64,000 nt of DNA from Betaproteobacteria bacterium Ga0077526 (GTDB lineage Bacteria; Pseudomonadota; Gammaproteobacteria; Burkholderiales; Ga0077523): the NCBI GenBank assembly GCA_001464765.1, contig LNDV01000034.1, forward strand, positions 496,001 to 560,000, given 5' to 3'. Each line of letters begins with the position of its first letter. The stretch's first letter is position 1. Made by a program: the position numbers and the translations under genes. Below are positions 56,378 to 64,000 of this stretch, piece after piece. Below the pieces are notes generated by a model, which saw only the letters and a list, made by a program, of their open reading frames with translations, searched no databases and was not told the DNA's origin.

Positions 56378-57220
56378 TTATCGGCGGTAGACCGACGCCT
56401 TCAAGGGCAATCCGTTGCTCAGATAAGAATGAAAGTACTCGAGGTCGTTGAACGCGCCGCTGCCCATGGGAAAGGGCTGCGCGCGCACCTGCTCCATGCA
56501 TCGGGTATATCGCGCATGCAGAGTGTAGAGCGCGTCGCCGCCGCGGAACACGGGGAAGTGGGTCGCCTGTCCGAGGGCCGGGGAGATGGTCTCCATGCGC
56601 ATCACGCGGCCCGCATTGTCGATGTGGCAGTTGGCGCATGAGAAATTCATCTGCCCCATACGCCGGTAGAAGAGTGCCCTGCCGGCTTCGTACCGGACGC
56701 GGGCTCCCGGACTGTCGATGCGGATGTCCATCCGCATGCCGTCTGAAAGTGTCCTGGCGTAGGCCGTCAGGACCCCCATGGTGTCGCGGTCGTCGTAACG
56801 GTACGGGCTTTCGCCGCTGGCCGCACGGCAGCGGTTCAGGAGCATCTCGAAGGTAACGAGACTCTGCTCCGTCTCGTCGAATCGCGGATAGGAGCCCGCC
56901 AGACGCTCACCCCCGTTGGGGAGGCATTCGGCGTAGGTGCGACCGTCCCGCATCGGGCTCTCCCAGAGCTTGCGGCCGCGATCGAGATCCACCTCGAAGG
57001 GCGGAAAGGACATGATGTCCTCGTAGTGGCGCCGGGCATCCGGGTTGACCATGAAGGCGCCAAGCACGTAGTCGTCCTTCGGGATACCCGGGAAACGCGC
57101 CTCGAAGAATCGGACCAGCGTCTGGCGGTCGGTCTCGGGATCGGGCGGCGGCGCCGTGCGCGCCGCCATCGGCAAGCTTGCCGCGGCGAGCACGAGAACC
57201 CGGAACCAGCGCCCCTTCAC
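56378..57220 (-). CDS. soxA: Sulfur-oxidising protein SoxA (mono-haem type)
   Basis: A 280-residue periplasmic c-type cytochrome, partner of SoxX in attaching thiosulfate to SoxY. A signal peptide (about 1-22) precedes the mature protein. Only one haem site is present, CANCH (Cys195, Cys198, His199). The N-terminal haem of di-haem SoxA is missing; Cys99 and Cys131 could form the replacing disulfide. Cys241 in YTRCMEQVRAQPF matches the active-site haem-ligand cysteine. ISPALGQATHFPVFR is a strong family signature. The GTG start at 57220 overlaps the soxZ stop (GTGA). Confidence 0.95.
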   Translation of the reverse strand: MKGRWFRVLVLAAASLPMAARTAPPPDPETDRQTLVRFFEARFPGIPKDDYVLGAFMVNPDARRHYEDIMSFPPFEVDLDRGRKLWESPMRDGRTYAECLPNGGERLAGSYPRFDETEQSLVTFEMLLNRCRAASGESPYRYDDRDTMGVLTAYARTLSDGMRMDIRIDSPGARVRYEAGRALFYRRMGQMNFSCANCHIDNAGRVMRMETISPALGQATHFPVFRGGDALYTLHARYTRCMEQVRAQPFPMGSGAFNDLEYFHSYLSNGLPLKASVYRR

Positions 57221-57531
57221 TTGATGACCGTCTCGCCGGTGCCCGAGGCACCGCGGTTGTCTTCCCATCGGATCGAGATCCGATCCCCCGACCGCGCGCC
57301 GCGGACCCGGAACTCCAGGAACGGATTCTTCGAGACCGACCGGCTCCACTGGGCGTCGAGCACCGGCTTGTCGTTGTGGCTGGCGACGACATGGTGAATG
57401 AAGTGAATCGGGACCATGTCGTTGGTCACCGGGTCCTTGCGGAGTCCGGTTTCCATGGGGTGGGGGATGAGCGCCTTGACCGTCGCAACATCGCCGGCAA
57501 GGGTCACACGCATCTTGATCGGGTCGGCCAT
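57217..57531 (-). CDS. soxZ: Sulfur-carrier complex protein SoxZ
   Basis: A 104-residue immunoglobulin-fold partner of SoxY, without signal peptide because it is exported with SoxY. Family features are MADPIKMRVTLAGDVATVKALIPHPMETG at the start, shown here by its HPMETG core, IPIHFIHHVV near residue 45 (VPIHFIHHVVASHN), NPFLEFRVRG near 68 and the terminal GETVIK. It is 6 bases downstream of soxY and overlaps soxA. Confidence 0.96.
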   Translation of the reverse strand: MADPIKMRVTLAGDVATVKALIPHPMETGLRKDPVTNDMVPIHFIHHVVASHNDKPVLDAQWSRSVSKNPFLEFRVRGARSGDRISIRWEDNRGASGTGETVIK

Positions 57532-57537
57532 GGCGCG

Positions 57538-58002
57538 TTACCCCGAGCAACCGCCGAGGGTGACCTTGGTTTCCCGCCGCACGACATAAGACTTGCCCCC
57601 CGCCCGCACGACGACCCGAAGAAAGGCCGATTCCGCCATCTTGATGCGCACGGCCACGAAGGGATCCATGCCGGGGAGGATGTCGAACTGGGCCACGAAC
57701 GGCTGGGGGTTCTTCTCGGCAAACAGCAGGATGCTCCGCGTATCCGGCAGTTTCGACTCGATCTCGATGTGGACCAGTGCACTGTTCTCGGCGATGTCCG
57801 GGGCTTTCAGCACGATGAGATCGGTCTCGACGGCGTCGGCGACGGCCGCAGCGGCGAGCCCCTCGTCCAGCGTCTTGGCGTCGAAGGCCGGCGCATTGCG
57901 CTCCGCGGCCCGCGCCACCCACGCCGGCAGCAGCCCCCCCGCCCAGACAGCGGCGGAAATCAGGGTCTTCAGGACAGAGCGGCGGCGGGATGGCAGGGTC
58001 AA
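57538..58002 (-). CDS. soxY: Thiosulfate-carrier protein SoxY
   Basis: A 154-residue periplasmic carrier of sulfur intermediates. A Tat signal (SRRRSVLKTL, then a hydrophobic stretch to WVARA near 32) leads to the mature domain. The substrate-carrying cysteine is Cys152 in the C-terminal GGCSG tail; the usual tail is GGCGG, so Gly is replaced by Ser at the next-to-last position. It starts one base after the soxX stop and 6 bases before soxZ. Confidence 0.95.
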   Translation of the reverse strand: MTLPSRRRSVLKTLISAAVWAGGLLPAWVARAAERNAPAFDAKTLDEGLAAAAVADAVETDLIVLKAPDIAENSALVHIEIESKLPDTRSILLFAEKNPQPFVAQFDILPGMDPFVAVRIKMAESAFLRVVVRAGGKSYVVRRETKVTLGGCSG

Positions 58003-58003
58003 G

Positions 58004-58351
58004 TCACAATCCCCGGAGATATTCCACGACGTGATCGATTTCTTCCTCGGTCAGGATGCGGTGCCTGCCGTAGGGAGGCATGATGGTGTCTGCATTGAAG
58101 CGGGAACCATCCCAAACCCGCGCCCGGAGCGCAGCGCGATCCGGATAGCGCGCCGTGAGATTCTCCAGGACCGGCCCCATGTTCGCGGCCGTTTCGGCTC
58201 CGGCATCGCGCGGCATGCGATGGCAGGCAAGGCAATTGCCTTTCTCCTGGCTGTGCGCAATCTCGCGGCCGCGCGCGGCATCCGCCGCCCATGCCGGCAG
58301 GGCAATGCAGACGCAACCGGAAAGCAACAGGAGTCGGAACCATCGAAGCAT
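58004..58351 (-). CDS. soxX: Sulfur-oxidising cytochrome c SoxX
   Basis: A 115-residue secreted mono-haem cytochrome. A signal peptide (about 1-22, ending WAADA) precedes the haem site CLACH (Cys40, Cys43, His44); the axial Met is in TIMPPYG near residue 92. SoxX transfers electrons from the SoxA reaction. It is the first gene of the soxXYZA set; soxB and soxCD are not in this window. Confidence 0.94.
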   Translation of the reverse strand: MLRWFRLLLLSGCVCIALPAWAADAARGREIAHSQEKGNCLACHRMPRDAGAETAANMGPVLENLTARYPDRAALRARVWDGSRFNADTIMPPYGRHRILTEEEIDHVVEYLRGL

Positions 58352-58392
58352 GGCGTGCTCGAAACGGGGAGTACCGGGACAACGGCTGGCGC

Positions 58393-58902
58393 TCAGGGCT
58401 TGTTGACCGCGCCATCGGCAGAAGATTCAGGAGCGAGCCAGTGGCCGGACTTGCCGCCCTTCTTTTCCAGGAGGCGCACGTGCTCGATGCGCATTCCCCG
58501 GTCCACGGCTTTGCACATGTCGTAGATCGTCAGGAGTCCGATGGTGGTTGCCGTGAGGGCTTCCATCTCGACCCCGGTTCGGGCCAGACATTCCGCAGTC
58601 GCCGTGCACACCACCGCGGATTCCCTTTCCACGATCTCGAAGTCGACCGCCACGCGAGTGAGCCCGACCGGATGACAGAGGGGAATGAGATCGGAGGTAC
58701 GCTTGGAGCCCTGGATCGCCGCGATGCGGGCAATCCCGAGCACGTCACCCTTGGCGGCAGTGCCCTCGATGATGCGGGTGAGCGTTGCGGGCTGCATCAC
58801 GATCCTGCCCTGGGCGACGGCGACGCGATGGGTCTCCGCCTTCTCGCCGACATCGACCATGTGTGCCTGGCCGGCGGCATCGAAATGAGTGAGTGGATTC
58901 AC
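58393..58902 (-). CDS. moaC: Cyclic pyranopterin monophosphate synthase
   Basis: A 169-residue molybdenum-cofactor enzyme. It has the start [46 protein letters not shown] near 50 (HP being active-site residues), and [27 protein letters not shown] near 110, including Lys near 128. Length fits the family. It is downstream of nothing obvious on its strand and convergent or separate from soxX by 41 bases. A molybdenum enzyme such as SoxCD would need the cofactor, but this link is only contextual. Confidence 0.96.
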   Translation of the reverse strand: MNPLTHFDAAGQAHMVDVGEKAETHRVAVAQGRIVMQPATLTRIIEGTAAKGDVLGIARIAAIQGSKRTSDLIPLCHPVGLTRVAVDFEIVERESAVVCTATAECLARTGVEMEALTATTIGLLTIYDMCKAVDRGMRIEHVRLLEKKGGKSGHWLAPESSADGAVNKP

Positions 58903-58966
58903 GGGTGGCGGCCGCGGATGACGGCGCAGAGAACTATTGGGAATTCGCGAATATCATAGCACCCAC

Positions 58967-60385
58967 ATGAGAACGATTCTCTTTCTGCTGCTCTCGGCTT
59001 TCGCCTCGCACGCCCTCGCGGGAGCCGACGACCTGCCCGAACTGGGTGATGCCTCCCAATCCGCGCTGTCCCCCGCCCAGGAAAGGGGGGTCGGCGAGAG
59101 CATCATGCGTCAGATCCGGGCGCTTCCCGGGTTCGTGGACGACGCGGAGGTCACGGACTACCTAAATGACGTCGGCTACCGGCTGGTGTCGGTGAGCACC
59201 GACGCCCGCCAGGACTTCAGCTTTTTCGCGCTGATGGACAACTCGGTCAATGCATTCGCGCTTCCTGGCGGGTTCATCGGCGTGCATTCCGCTCTGCTGC
59301 TCACGTCACAGAGCGAATCGGAGTTCGCGGCAGTCCTGTCCCACGAAGTGGCACACGTCACGCAACGTCACATCGCCCGCATGATCGCCGCGCAGCAGCG
59401 GCAGGGACTCGCGTCGATGGCAGCCATTGCCATTGCCATTCTGGCGGCGCGCTCGAATCCCCAGGCCGCGGCCGGTGCCATCGCCGCGGCTCAAGCGCAG
59501 GCTCTGTCGGAGCGCCTCGCGTTCACGCGCGCCAACGAACGGGAAGCCGACCGTATCGGCGTCCAGATTCTCGAGAAGGCCGGGTTCGATCCCCATGCAA
59601 TGCCCGTGTTTCTCGACCGCCTGCAAAAGGCCACGAAGGTCCTCGAATCCGGTGCGCCCACCTATTTGCGGACGCACCCGGTGACGTTCGAGCGGATTGC
59701 CGATGTCCAGAACCGCACCTTCGGCCTGGCCTATAAGCAGGTGCCGGACAGCATCGAATTCCAGCTGGTGCGGGCCAAACTGCGCTCTAGACAGAAGGAT
59801 CCGCGGGAAGCCGTCGTCTTCTTCGACGATCTGATCGGAGAGCGCAAGTTCAGCAACGAGGTCGCCGCCCAGTACGGCCTGGTCGAGGCACTGCGACTCG
59901 CCAAGATGGAGCGCCGCCTTCCCGCGGAATTGGAAAAGCTGCGGAAGATCGCGCCGCGGCATCCCATGCTCACCACCGCGGAAGCCCGGACGCTGCTGGC
60001 CCTGGGCCGCAAGCAGGAAGCCCTCGAGGTGCTGAAGGCCGGCATGAAGGAATTTCCCACTCACCGGGCTCTGATCTACGACTACGCCGAGCAGCTCATC
60101 GCCTCGAAGCGGGCGGAGGAGGCTAACGTCGTCATCGAGAACCGCATGCAGAAGGACCCCAACGACGGCCGCCTCTACGAACTTCAGGCCAAGGCGTATT
60201 CGGAGCTTGGCAAGGCCATGCTGAAGCACCGGTCGCTGGCCGAGGCCTACCTCGCGGCCGGCAATCTCCCGCTCGCCATCGAGCAGCTGAAGCTCGCCCT
60301 CAAGAACAACGACGGCGACTTCTACACGGTCTCCAGCATCGAGGCCCGCATCCGCGAACTGAGCGCAATCGCCGCCAAGCCCTGA
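58967..60385 (+). CDS. Secreted M48-family metalloprotease with TPR-like tail (BepA-like)
   Basis: A 472-residue periplasmic protease/chaperone. A signal peptide (MRTILFLLLSAFASHALAG, about 19 residues) is followed by the M48 catalytic domain, with zinc motif HEVAH at 126-130 and the third ligand Glu in NEREADRIG near 202. The C-terminal half (about 290-465) is helical and TPR-like. This architecture matches BepA/YfgC, which controls outer-membrane protein assembly. I use ATG 58967, which begins the signal peptide; the frame opens earlier at 58937. Confidence 0.92.
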   Translation: MRTILFLLLSAFASHALAGADDLPELGDASQSALSPAQERGVGESIMRQIRALPGFVDDAEVTDYLNDVGYRLVSVSTDARQDFSFFALMDNSVNAFALPGGFIGVHSALLLTSQSESEFAAVLSHEVAHVTQRHIARMIAAQQRQGLASMAAIAIAILAARSNPQAAAGAIAAAQAQALSERLAFTRANEREADRIGVQILEKAGFDPHAMPVFLDRLQKATKVLESGAPTYLRTHPVTFERIADVQNRTFGLAYKQVPDSIEFQLVRAKLRSRQKDPREAVVFFDDLIGERKFSNEVAAQYGLVEALRLAKMERRLPAELEKLRKIAPRHPMLTTAEARTLLALGRKQEALEVLKAGMKEFPTHRALIYDYAEQLIASKRAEEANVVIENRMQKDPNDGRLYELQAKAYSELGKAMLKHRSLAEAYLAAGNLPLAIEQLKLALKNNDGDFYTVSSIEARIRELSAIAAKP

Positions 60386-60537
60386 TCCTCCCCCAAAGGC
60401 GGGTTCGGCCCCATGAAGTATCCGGGCTAGAATGCCGTAGATAGAGGAGTCTCGGGACAGATCGGCAGAGAGCCGACGAACGCCCGTCAATCGAATGCTG
60501 TCAGCGGCAGAACCCCGAATCCAGGGTCACGAGCGTC

Positions 60538-61833
60538 ATGGAACGGATCGGCAAGTACGATGTGGTACGGGAACTCGGCCGCGGCGCGACCAGTGAGGTG
60601 TATCTTGCCAACGATACCTTTGCCGATCGCAAGGTGGCGATCAAGCTCGTTCGCCAGGAAGCCCTCGGCGACATCGAATATGGCCGTCGCTTCCAGAAGC
60701 TGTTCCTGACTGAAGCCTCTCTCGCGGGCAAGATGCAGCATCCCCACATCGCGGCGATCTTCGACGCGGTCGCCGATCAGGAAGGCAGCTACATCGTCAT
60801 GGAATACGTGGAGGGCACCACACTGGAGGAGTACTGCCGTGTGGAGAACCTCCTGCCGATCCCGCGGATCATCGAGCTGGTCTTCAAATGCAGCAAGGCG
60901 CTCGATTACGCCCATCGCCTCGGCATCATCCACCGGGACATCAAGCCCGCCAACATCCTCATGACGAGTGAGGGCGAGATCAAGATCTCCGACTTCGGGG
61001 CCGCGCTCTCGCTCGGATCGGAAACCACCCAGGTGACCGGCGTCGGTTCGCCGGCCTACATGTCGCCGGAGCAGGTTCGCGACCAACAGCTCAATCATCA
61101 GACCGACATCTTCTCGCTCGGCGTCGTGATGTATCAGCTGCTTACGGGACGGCTGCCGTTCAAGGCCACCAACAACTTCAGCATGGTCTACCAGATCATC
61201 AACGTCGACCCGCCTCCGCCTTCGATCCATCGCCCGGAGATTCCTCCGGCCGTGGACGTCATTGCCAAGAAGGCGCTGCAGAAGAACCTGGAGCGCCGCT
61301 ACCAGACCTGGAGTGACTTCTCTGCGGCACTCGCCGGCGTGTTCAACGAACTGCAGAGCACGGCCGAGCAGGTCCCCGAGACCGAGAAGTTCAACACGCT
61401 GCGCAGCCTGGCGTTCTTTCGCGGCTTCAGCGATGTGGAACTGTGGCAGGTCGTCCGGATCTCCACGTGGTCGCGCCATGGCCCCGACACGGTCCTGCTG
61501 CGGGAAGGCGAGCCCGGACGATCCTTCTTCATCATGGCCTCGGGACGGGTGCAGATCACCAAGCAGGGGCGTCTGCTGACCAGCCTGGCCACCGGCCAGT
61601 GCTTCGGCGAGATGAGCTATCTGGGCACCCGCGACCTGCAGCGGTCGGCCACGGTCACCACGGTGACTGATGTCACTCTCATAGAGATCGCCGACGAAGC
61701 GCTGTCGCAATCTACCGAATCCTGCCGTAACCGCTTCAACGCCGCTTTCCTGGAACTCTTGGTAAGCCGGCTGGAGGATGCGAACATCCGCGTTTCCCAG
61801 CTCCTGATGGAGCGGGTCGTCGCCGTGCAGTGA
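60538..61833 (+). CDS. Serine/threonine protein kinase fused to a cyclic-nucleotide-binding domain
   Basis: A 431-residue soluble kinase with no membrane segment. The Hanks domain (about 1-265) has GRGATSEVY, ATP-binding Lys36, HRD with Asp134 in HRDIKPANI, DFG Asp152, and MSPEQ. The C-terminal cNMP-binding domain (about 290-415) has the phosphate-cassette GEMSYLGTRDLQRSATV: Gly357-Glu358 for the ribose and Arg369 for the phosphate, followed by Ser-Ala as in cAMP-binding proteins. It is expected to be controlled by cAMP or cGMP. It sits apart from the cyclase (about 20 kb), near tusA. A TAGAAT hexamer at 60428-60433 may be its -10. Confidence 0.93.
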   Translation: MERIGKYDVVRELGRGATSEVYLANDTFADRKVAIKLVRQEALGDIEYGRRFQKLFLTEASLAGKMQHPHIAAIFDAVADQEGSYIVMEYVEGTTLEEYCRVENLLPIPRIIELVFKCSKALDYAHRLGIIHRDIKPANILMTSEGEIKISDFGAALSLGSETTQVTGVGSPAYMSPEQVRDQQLNHQTDIFSLGVVMYQLLTGRLPFKATNNFSMVYQIINVDPPPPSIHRPEIPPAVDVIAKKALQKNLERRYQTWSDFSAALAGVFNELQSTAEQVPETEKFNTLRSLAFFRGFSDVELWQVVRISTWSRHGPDTVLLREGEPGRSFFIMASGRVQITKQGRLLTSLATGQCFGEMSYLGTRDLQRSATVTTVTDVTLIEIADEALSQSTESCRNRFNAAFLELLVSRLEDANIRVSQLLMERVVAVQ

Positions 61834-61872
61834 AGCGCCGGTCACCGGCGCATTGCAAGGGAGAAGCTGTCC

Positions 61873-62115
61873 ATGAACACCGAACAAGCGATTCACGACT
61901 TCGAGCTCGATGCTCGGGGCCTCAACTGCCCGCTGCCGATCCTGCGGACCAAGAAAGCGCTTAACACCATGACGTCAGGTCAGATACTTCGCGTCCTCGC
62001 CACGGACCCGGGCTCGGTTCGCGACTTCCAGGCGTTCGCAAAGCAGACGGGCCATGCGCTGCTCGAGATGCTGGAAGCGGCCGGAGAATTCCAGTTCCTG
62101 CTGCGAAAGAAGTGA
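61873..62115 (+). CDS. tusA: TusA-family sulfurtransferase
   Basis: An 80-residue sulfur carrier. The catalytic Cys19 lies in the CPxP motif (LNCPLPILRTKKAL). TusA proteins carry persulfide sulfur for tRNA thiolation and molybdenum-cofactor synthesis, and in sulfur oxidisers for sulfur trafficking. Its closeness to soxXYZA and moaC fits both roles, without deciding between them. It starts 39 bases after the kinase gene and overlaps coq7 by four bases. Confidence 0.93.
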   Translation: MNTEQAIHDFELDARGLNCPLPILRTKKALNTMTSGQILRVLATDPGSVRDFQAFAKQTGHALLEMLEAAGEFQFLLRKK

Positions 62116-62741
62116 TGAACCTGGTCGACCGCCTCATCGTCGGATTCGACAACGGCCTCCGGACCCTCGCCGCCCAGGCCGTGTCATCCCGGCCCCACCC
62201 GGACGCCGTCCTGCCCGAGGCGGACCTCAGCGAGGTCGAGAAGCGCCACAGCGCTAGCCTCATGCGGGTCAACCACACCGGCGAAATCTGCGCCCAGGCC
62301 TTGTATGCCGGACAGGCGCTCACTGCCCGGGATTCGGAAGTCCGTGACGTTCTGGCCGAAGCCGGGCGGGAGGAAGTGGACCACCTCGCCTGGACGCAAA
62401 GACGTATCGAAGCCCTGGGGGGCAGGACCAGTGTGCTGAATCCCCTCTTCTATGCCAGCTCGTTCGCTCTCGGCGCGCTTTCGGGTCTGGCCGGGGATCG
62501 TTGGAATCTCGGGTTCCTCGCCGAGACCGAACGTCAGGTGGAAAGTCACCTCCGCGACCATCTCGGGCGCCTTCCGGACGCCGACGCCAAGAGCCGGGTC
62601 GTGCTGGAGCAGATGCGGGACGATGAAGCCAAGCACGCCCGGACCGCTCTGGACCAGGGGGGCGCGCCGCTTCCCGGACCGGTTCAGGCAGTCATGAAGG
62701 CGGCATCCCGCATCATGACTGCCACCACCTACCGGTTCTGA
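62112..62741 (+). CDS. coq7: Demethoxyubiquinone hydroxylase Coq7
   Basis: A 209-residue di-iron oxygenase of ubiquinone synthesis. The metal-binding ExxH-type motifs are HTGEICAQALYAGQ near residue 55, EEVDHLAWTQRRI near 90, and DDEAKHARTAL near 175. The start at 62112 overlaps the tusA stop; the neighbouring ATG at 62115 is equally possible. It ends at 62741, directly against the convergent OsmC gene. It uses O2, so it marks aerobic ubiquinone synthesis. Confidence 0.94.
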   Translation: MMNLVDRLIVGFDNGLRTLAAQAVSSRPHPDAVLPEADLSEVEKRHSASLMRVNHTGEICAQALYAGQALTARDSEVRDVLAEAGREEVDHLAWTQRRIEALGGRTSVLNPLFYASSFALGALSGLAGDRWNLGFLAETERQVESHLRDHLGRLPDADAKSRVVLEQMRDDEAKHARTALDQGGAPLPGPVQAVMKAASRIMTATTYRF

Positions 62742-63170
62742 TCAGGCCGGAGCAGCCAGTTCCACGATCTCGAAGTCGTGAGTCACGGTGGCGGTCTTGC
62801 CGAGCATGATGCTCGCGGAGCAGTACTTGGTCGCCGACAGTTCGATCGCCCGCTCGACCGCCTCCCTCTTCACATTGCGCCCCTTCACGACGAAGTGCAG
62901 GTGAATGCGAGTGAACACTTTCGGATCGGTCTCGGCGCGGTCAGCCTCCATCTCGACGGCGACGTCGGCGATGTCCTGCCGACCCTTGCGCAGCATGGTC
63001 ACCACGTCATAGGCCGTGCAACCGCCCGCGCCGGCCAGCAGCGTTTCCATCGGTCGGGGCCCCAGGTTGCGGCCGCCACCTTCCGGAGCCCCATCCATCA
63101 CGATGGCATGACCGCTTTCGGTTTCACCGAGGAAGGTGACGCCTTCCACCCACTTGATTCTCGCTTTCAT
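62742..63170 (-). CDS. OsmC-family peroxiredoxin-like protein
   Basis: A 142-residue OsmC/Ohr-superfamily protein. The two reactive cysteines are Cys51 in AGGCTAYDVVTML and Cys117 in KYCSASIML. The Arg-Glu-like partner is in MDGAPEGGGRNLGPRPMETLL. Members reduce organic hydroperoxides or have unknown roles; this type lacks the typical Ohr start, so it is probably a YhfA-like OsmC. It converges on coq7. Confidence 0.9.
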   Translation of the reverse strand: MKARIKWVEGVTFLGETESGHAIVMDGAPEGGGRNLGPRPMETLLAGAGGCTAYDVVTMLRKGRQDIADVAVEMEADRAETDPKVFTRIHLHFVVKGRNVKREAVERAIELSATKYCSASIMLGKTATVTHDFEIVELAAPA

Positions 63171-63548
63171 GACGACGTTCCGCTCGCAGGTTCTCAGGGA
63201 AGCCGGATTCTAGCCGTCGAGAGCCGTCACTCCCGCACGATGCAGGTACCGGACGCCTGATTTCCGGTGGGACACGATTGCTGTCCAGCGTTTCATTCTG
63301 CAACGCAATATGTCAGACTCGTTAAGCTGTAAGCGCAGGTATTGAGACTTCGTCGATTCCTTCTGAAGAATCTGGAGTTTTCGCGAAACTTGCTCTTCCG
63401 CTCAATGCTCTGAGCAATGCAATGAGTCTTCTGACAACCGCCTGCCCGCGTGTCCGCAGCGCCTTTCCAGGTATTGTGCGACGCAGCACGCGCTTTCTTC
63501 GCATCGAACGACATATTTGTGTGACGAGCTGGCGAGAACGAAGAAAAC

Positions 63549-63562
63549 TTGATATCGATCAA
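63549..63562 (+). promoter_or_regulatory. FNR/ANR-type binding site upstream of petA
   Basis: TTGAT-ATCG-ATCAA is an exact match to the FNR consensus (TTGAT-N4-ATCAA). Its centre lies about 61.5 bases upstream of the transcript start predicted from the -10 at 63605, the position of class I activator sites. Confidence 0.75.
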
Positions 63563-63581
63563 TAAGTTAAAAGTCTTTTTC

Positions 63582-63610
63582 AAGACATTTCATGATTCAG
63601 CCGCTATACT
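63582..63610 (+). promoter_or_regulatory. Sigma-70 promoter of petA
   Basis: AAGACA (63582-63587) and TATACT (63605-63610) are 17 bases apart, giving a start near 63617 and a leader of about 22 bases. The -35 is partial and the -10 is good, which suits activator dependence. Confidence 0.6.
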
Positions 63611-63638
63611 CCCGAGTCTTTCTCGCTAGGTGATCAAC

Positions 63639-64000
63639 ATGGCGCAGATGCCCGCACCCGACGGCAAGAAGAGGCGACTCCTGCTGGGCGCGACCAGCGT
63701 AGTCGGTGCCGTGGGGGCCGCTTTCGTGGCCACCCCCTTCCTCTCCAGCATGGCCCCCAGTGCCCGCGCGAAAGCGGCCGGCGCACCCGTTGAAATCGAT
63801 ATCTCCAAACTCGAGCCCGGCATGATGGTGACGGTCGAGTGGCGAGGCCGTCCGGTCTGGATCATCAAGCGCACGAAGGAAATGCTCGATGCGCTCGGCA
63901 AGGCGTCCGACAAGATGGCCGACCCGGAGTCAGGCCAGCCGCTTCAGCCCGAATACGCCAAGAACGCCACCCGCTCGATCAAGCCGGAAATCATGGTGGT
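63639..64000 (+). CDS. petA: Ubiquinol-cytochrome c reductase Rieske iron-sulfur subunit (partial)
   Basis: The first 120 codons of the Rieske protein of cytochrome bc1 are present; the gene runs off the right edge before the [2Fe-2S] motifs. The N terminus has a Tat-like start (GKKRRLLLGATSVVGAVGA) that forms the membrane anchor, then VEIDISKLEPGMMVTVEWRG, then WIIKRTKEMLDAL, and ends at SIKPEIMVV, all characteristic of the family. An AGGTGATCAAC ribosome-binding site precedes the ATG. petB and petC would be expected beyond the edge. The complex would link ubiquinol, including electrons from Sox, to cytochrome c. Confidence 0.95.
   Translation, partial: MAQMPAPDGKKRRLLLGATSVVGAVGAAFVATPFLSSMAPSARAKAAGAPVEIDISKLEPGMMVTVEWRGRPVWIIKRTKEMLDALGKASDKMADPESGQPLQPEYAKNATRSIKPEIMV

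Larger units (their letters stand above)
63171..63638. other. Long divergent intergenic region with lower GC
   Basis: Between the OsmC gene and petA lie about 468 bases that are visibly AT-richer than the rest of the window. The right end holds a perfect FNR-type box and a promoter for petA. A leftward frame spanning 63293-63583 would overlap that promoter and resembles no protein family, so it is not called. The rest has no feature I can identify. Confidence 0.45.

Noticed and set aside
63293-63583. A 96-codon leftward open frame in the petA upstream region
   Set aside because: It would begin inside the petA promoter region, has no ribosome-binding site I can see and no recognisable protein features.
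1-64000. CRISPR arrays, insertion sequences, prophage genes, rRNA or tRNA genes
   Set aside because: I looked for regular repeats, transposase or phage motifs and RNA-gene stems and found none that hold up.

Overview
The window is a GC-rich (roughly two thirds G+C by eye), densely coding bacterial chromosome segment. Gene content and order point to a betaproteobacterium: the proteobacterial gshA/gshB pair, an argH / LytS-type kinase / LytTR regulator / hemC-hemD-hemX-hemY neighbourhood, cutA next to a dsbD remnant, accBC-prmA, coq7, and a Rieske gene opening a cytochrome bc1 operon. A soxXYZA set marks it as a likely thiosulfate/sulfur oxidiser with aerobic ubiquinone-based respiration. No species can be named from sequence alone. 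I saw no rRNA, tRNA, CRISPR array, IS element, prophage or replication origin.

Layout. 1-2820: the 5' end of a SoxB(sarcosine oxidase)-like flavoprotein, then glutathione synthesis (gshA, gshB). 2854-10645: two large paralogous membrane GGDEF-EAL proteins (cyclic-di-GMP turnover) flanking dsbB and a Cys/Met-metabolism PLP enzyme. 10763-17751: a leftward operon-like run argH, SDR dehydrogenase, and a complete branched-chain-amino-acid-type ABC importer. 18032-24524: a two-component pair and hemCDXY. 24545-33650: housekeeping genes (a ferredoxin-type reductase, an epimerase-like protein, cutA, a stand-alone DsbD alpha domain, a TlpA-like thioredoxin, aroQ, accB, accC, prmA, a DUF3426 protein, tpx, a DUF1330 protein).

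The most distinctive part is 33948-56266. It starts with a rightward signalling block: CHASE2-Ser/Thr kinase, PP2C phosphatase, FHA protein, CHASE2-adenylate cyclase, a metallo-beta-lactamase-fold protein that could be a cAMP phosphodiesterase, a GAF-fused PilB/GspE-type ATPase, and a GAF-HD-GYP protein. It is followed by a type IV pilin with a textbook sigma-54 promoter, a short methyltransferase, and four leftward TPR-glycosyltransferase genes, three of them GT41 (O-GlcNAc-transferase-like). A second Ser/Thr kinase at 60538-61833 carries a C-terminal cyclic-nucleotide-binding domain and could read the cAMP made by the cyclase. I propose that these parts form one surface-signalling and pilus-control system linking protein phosphorylation, cAMP and c-di-GMP to pilus assembly and pilin glycosylation. 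This is inference from gene content and adjacency.

56378-64000: soxXYZA, moaC, an M48 metalloprotease with a TPR-like tail, the kinase-cNMP protein, tusA, coq7, an OsmC-family protein, and the start of petA. petA is preceded by a perfect FNR-type box placed about 61.5 bp upstream of the predicted start of transcription.
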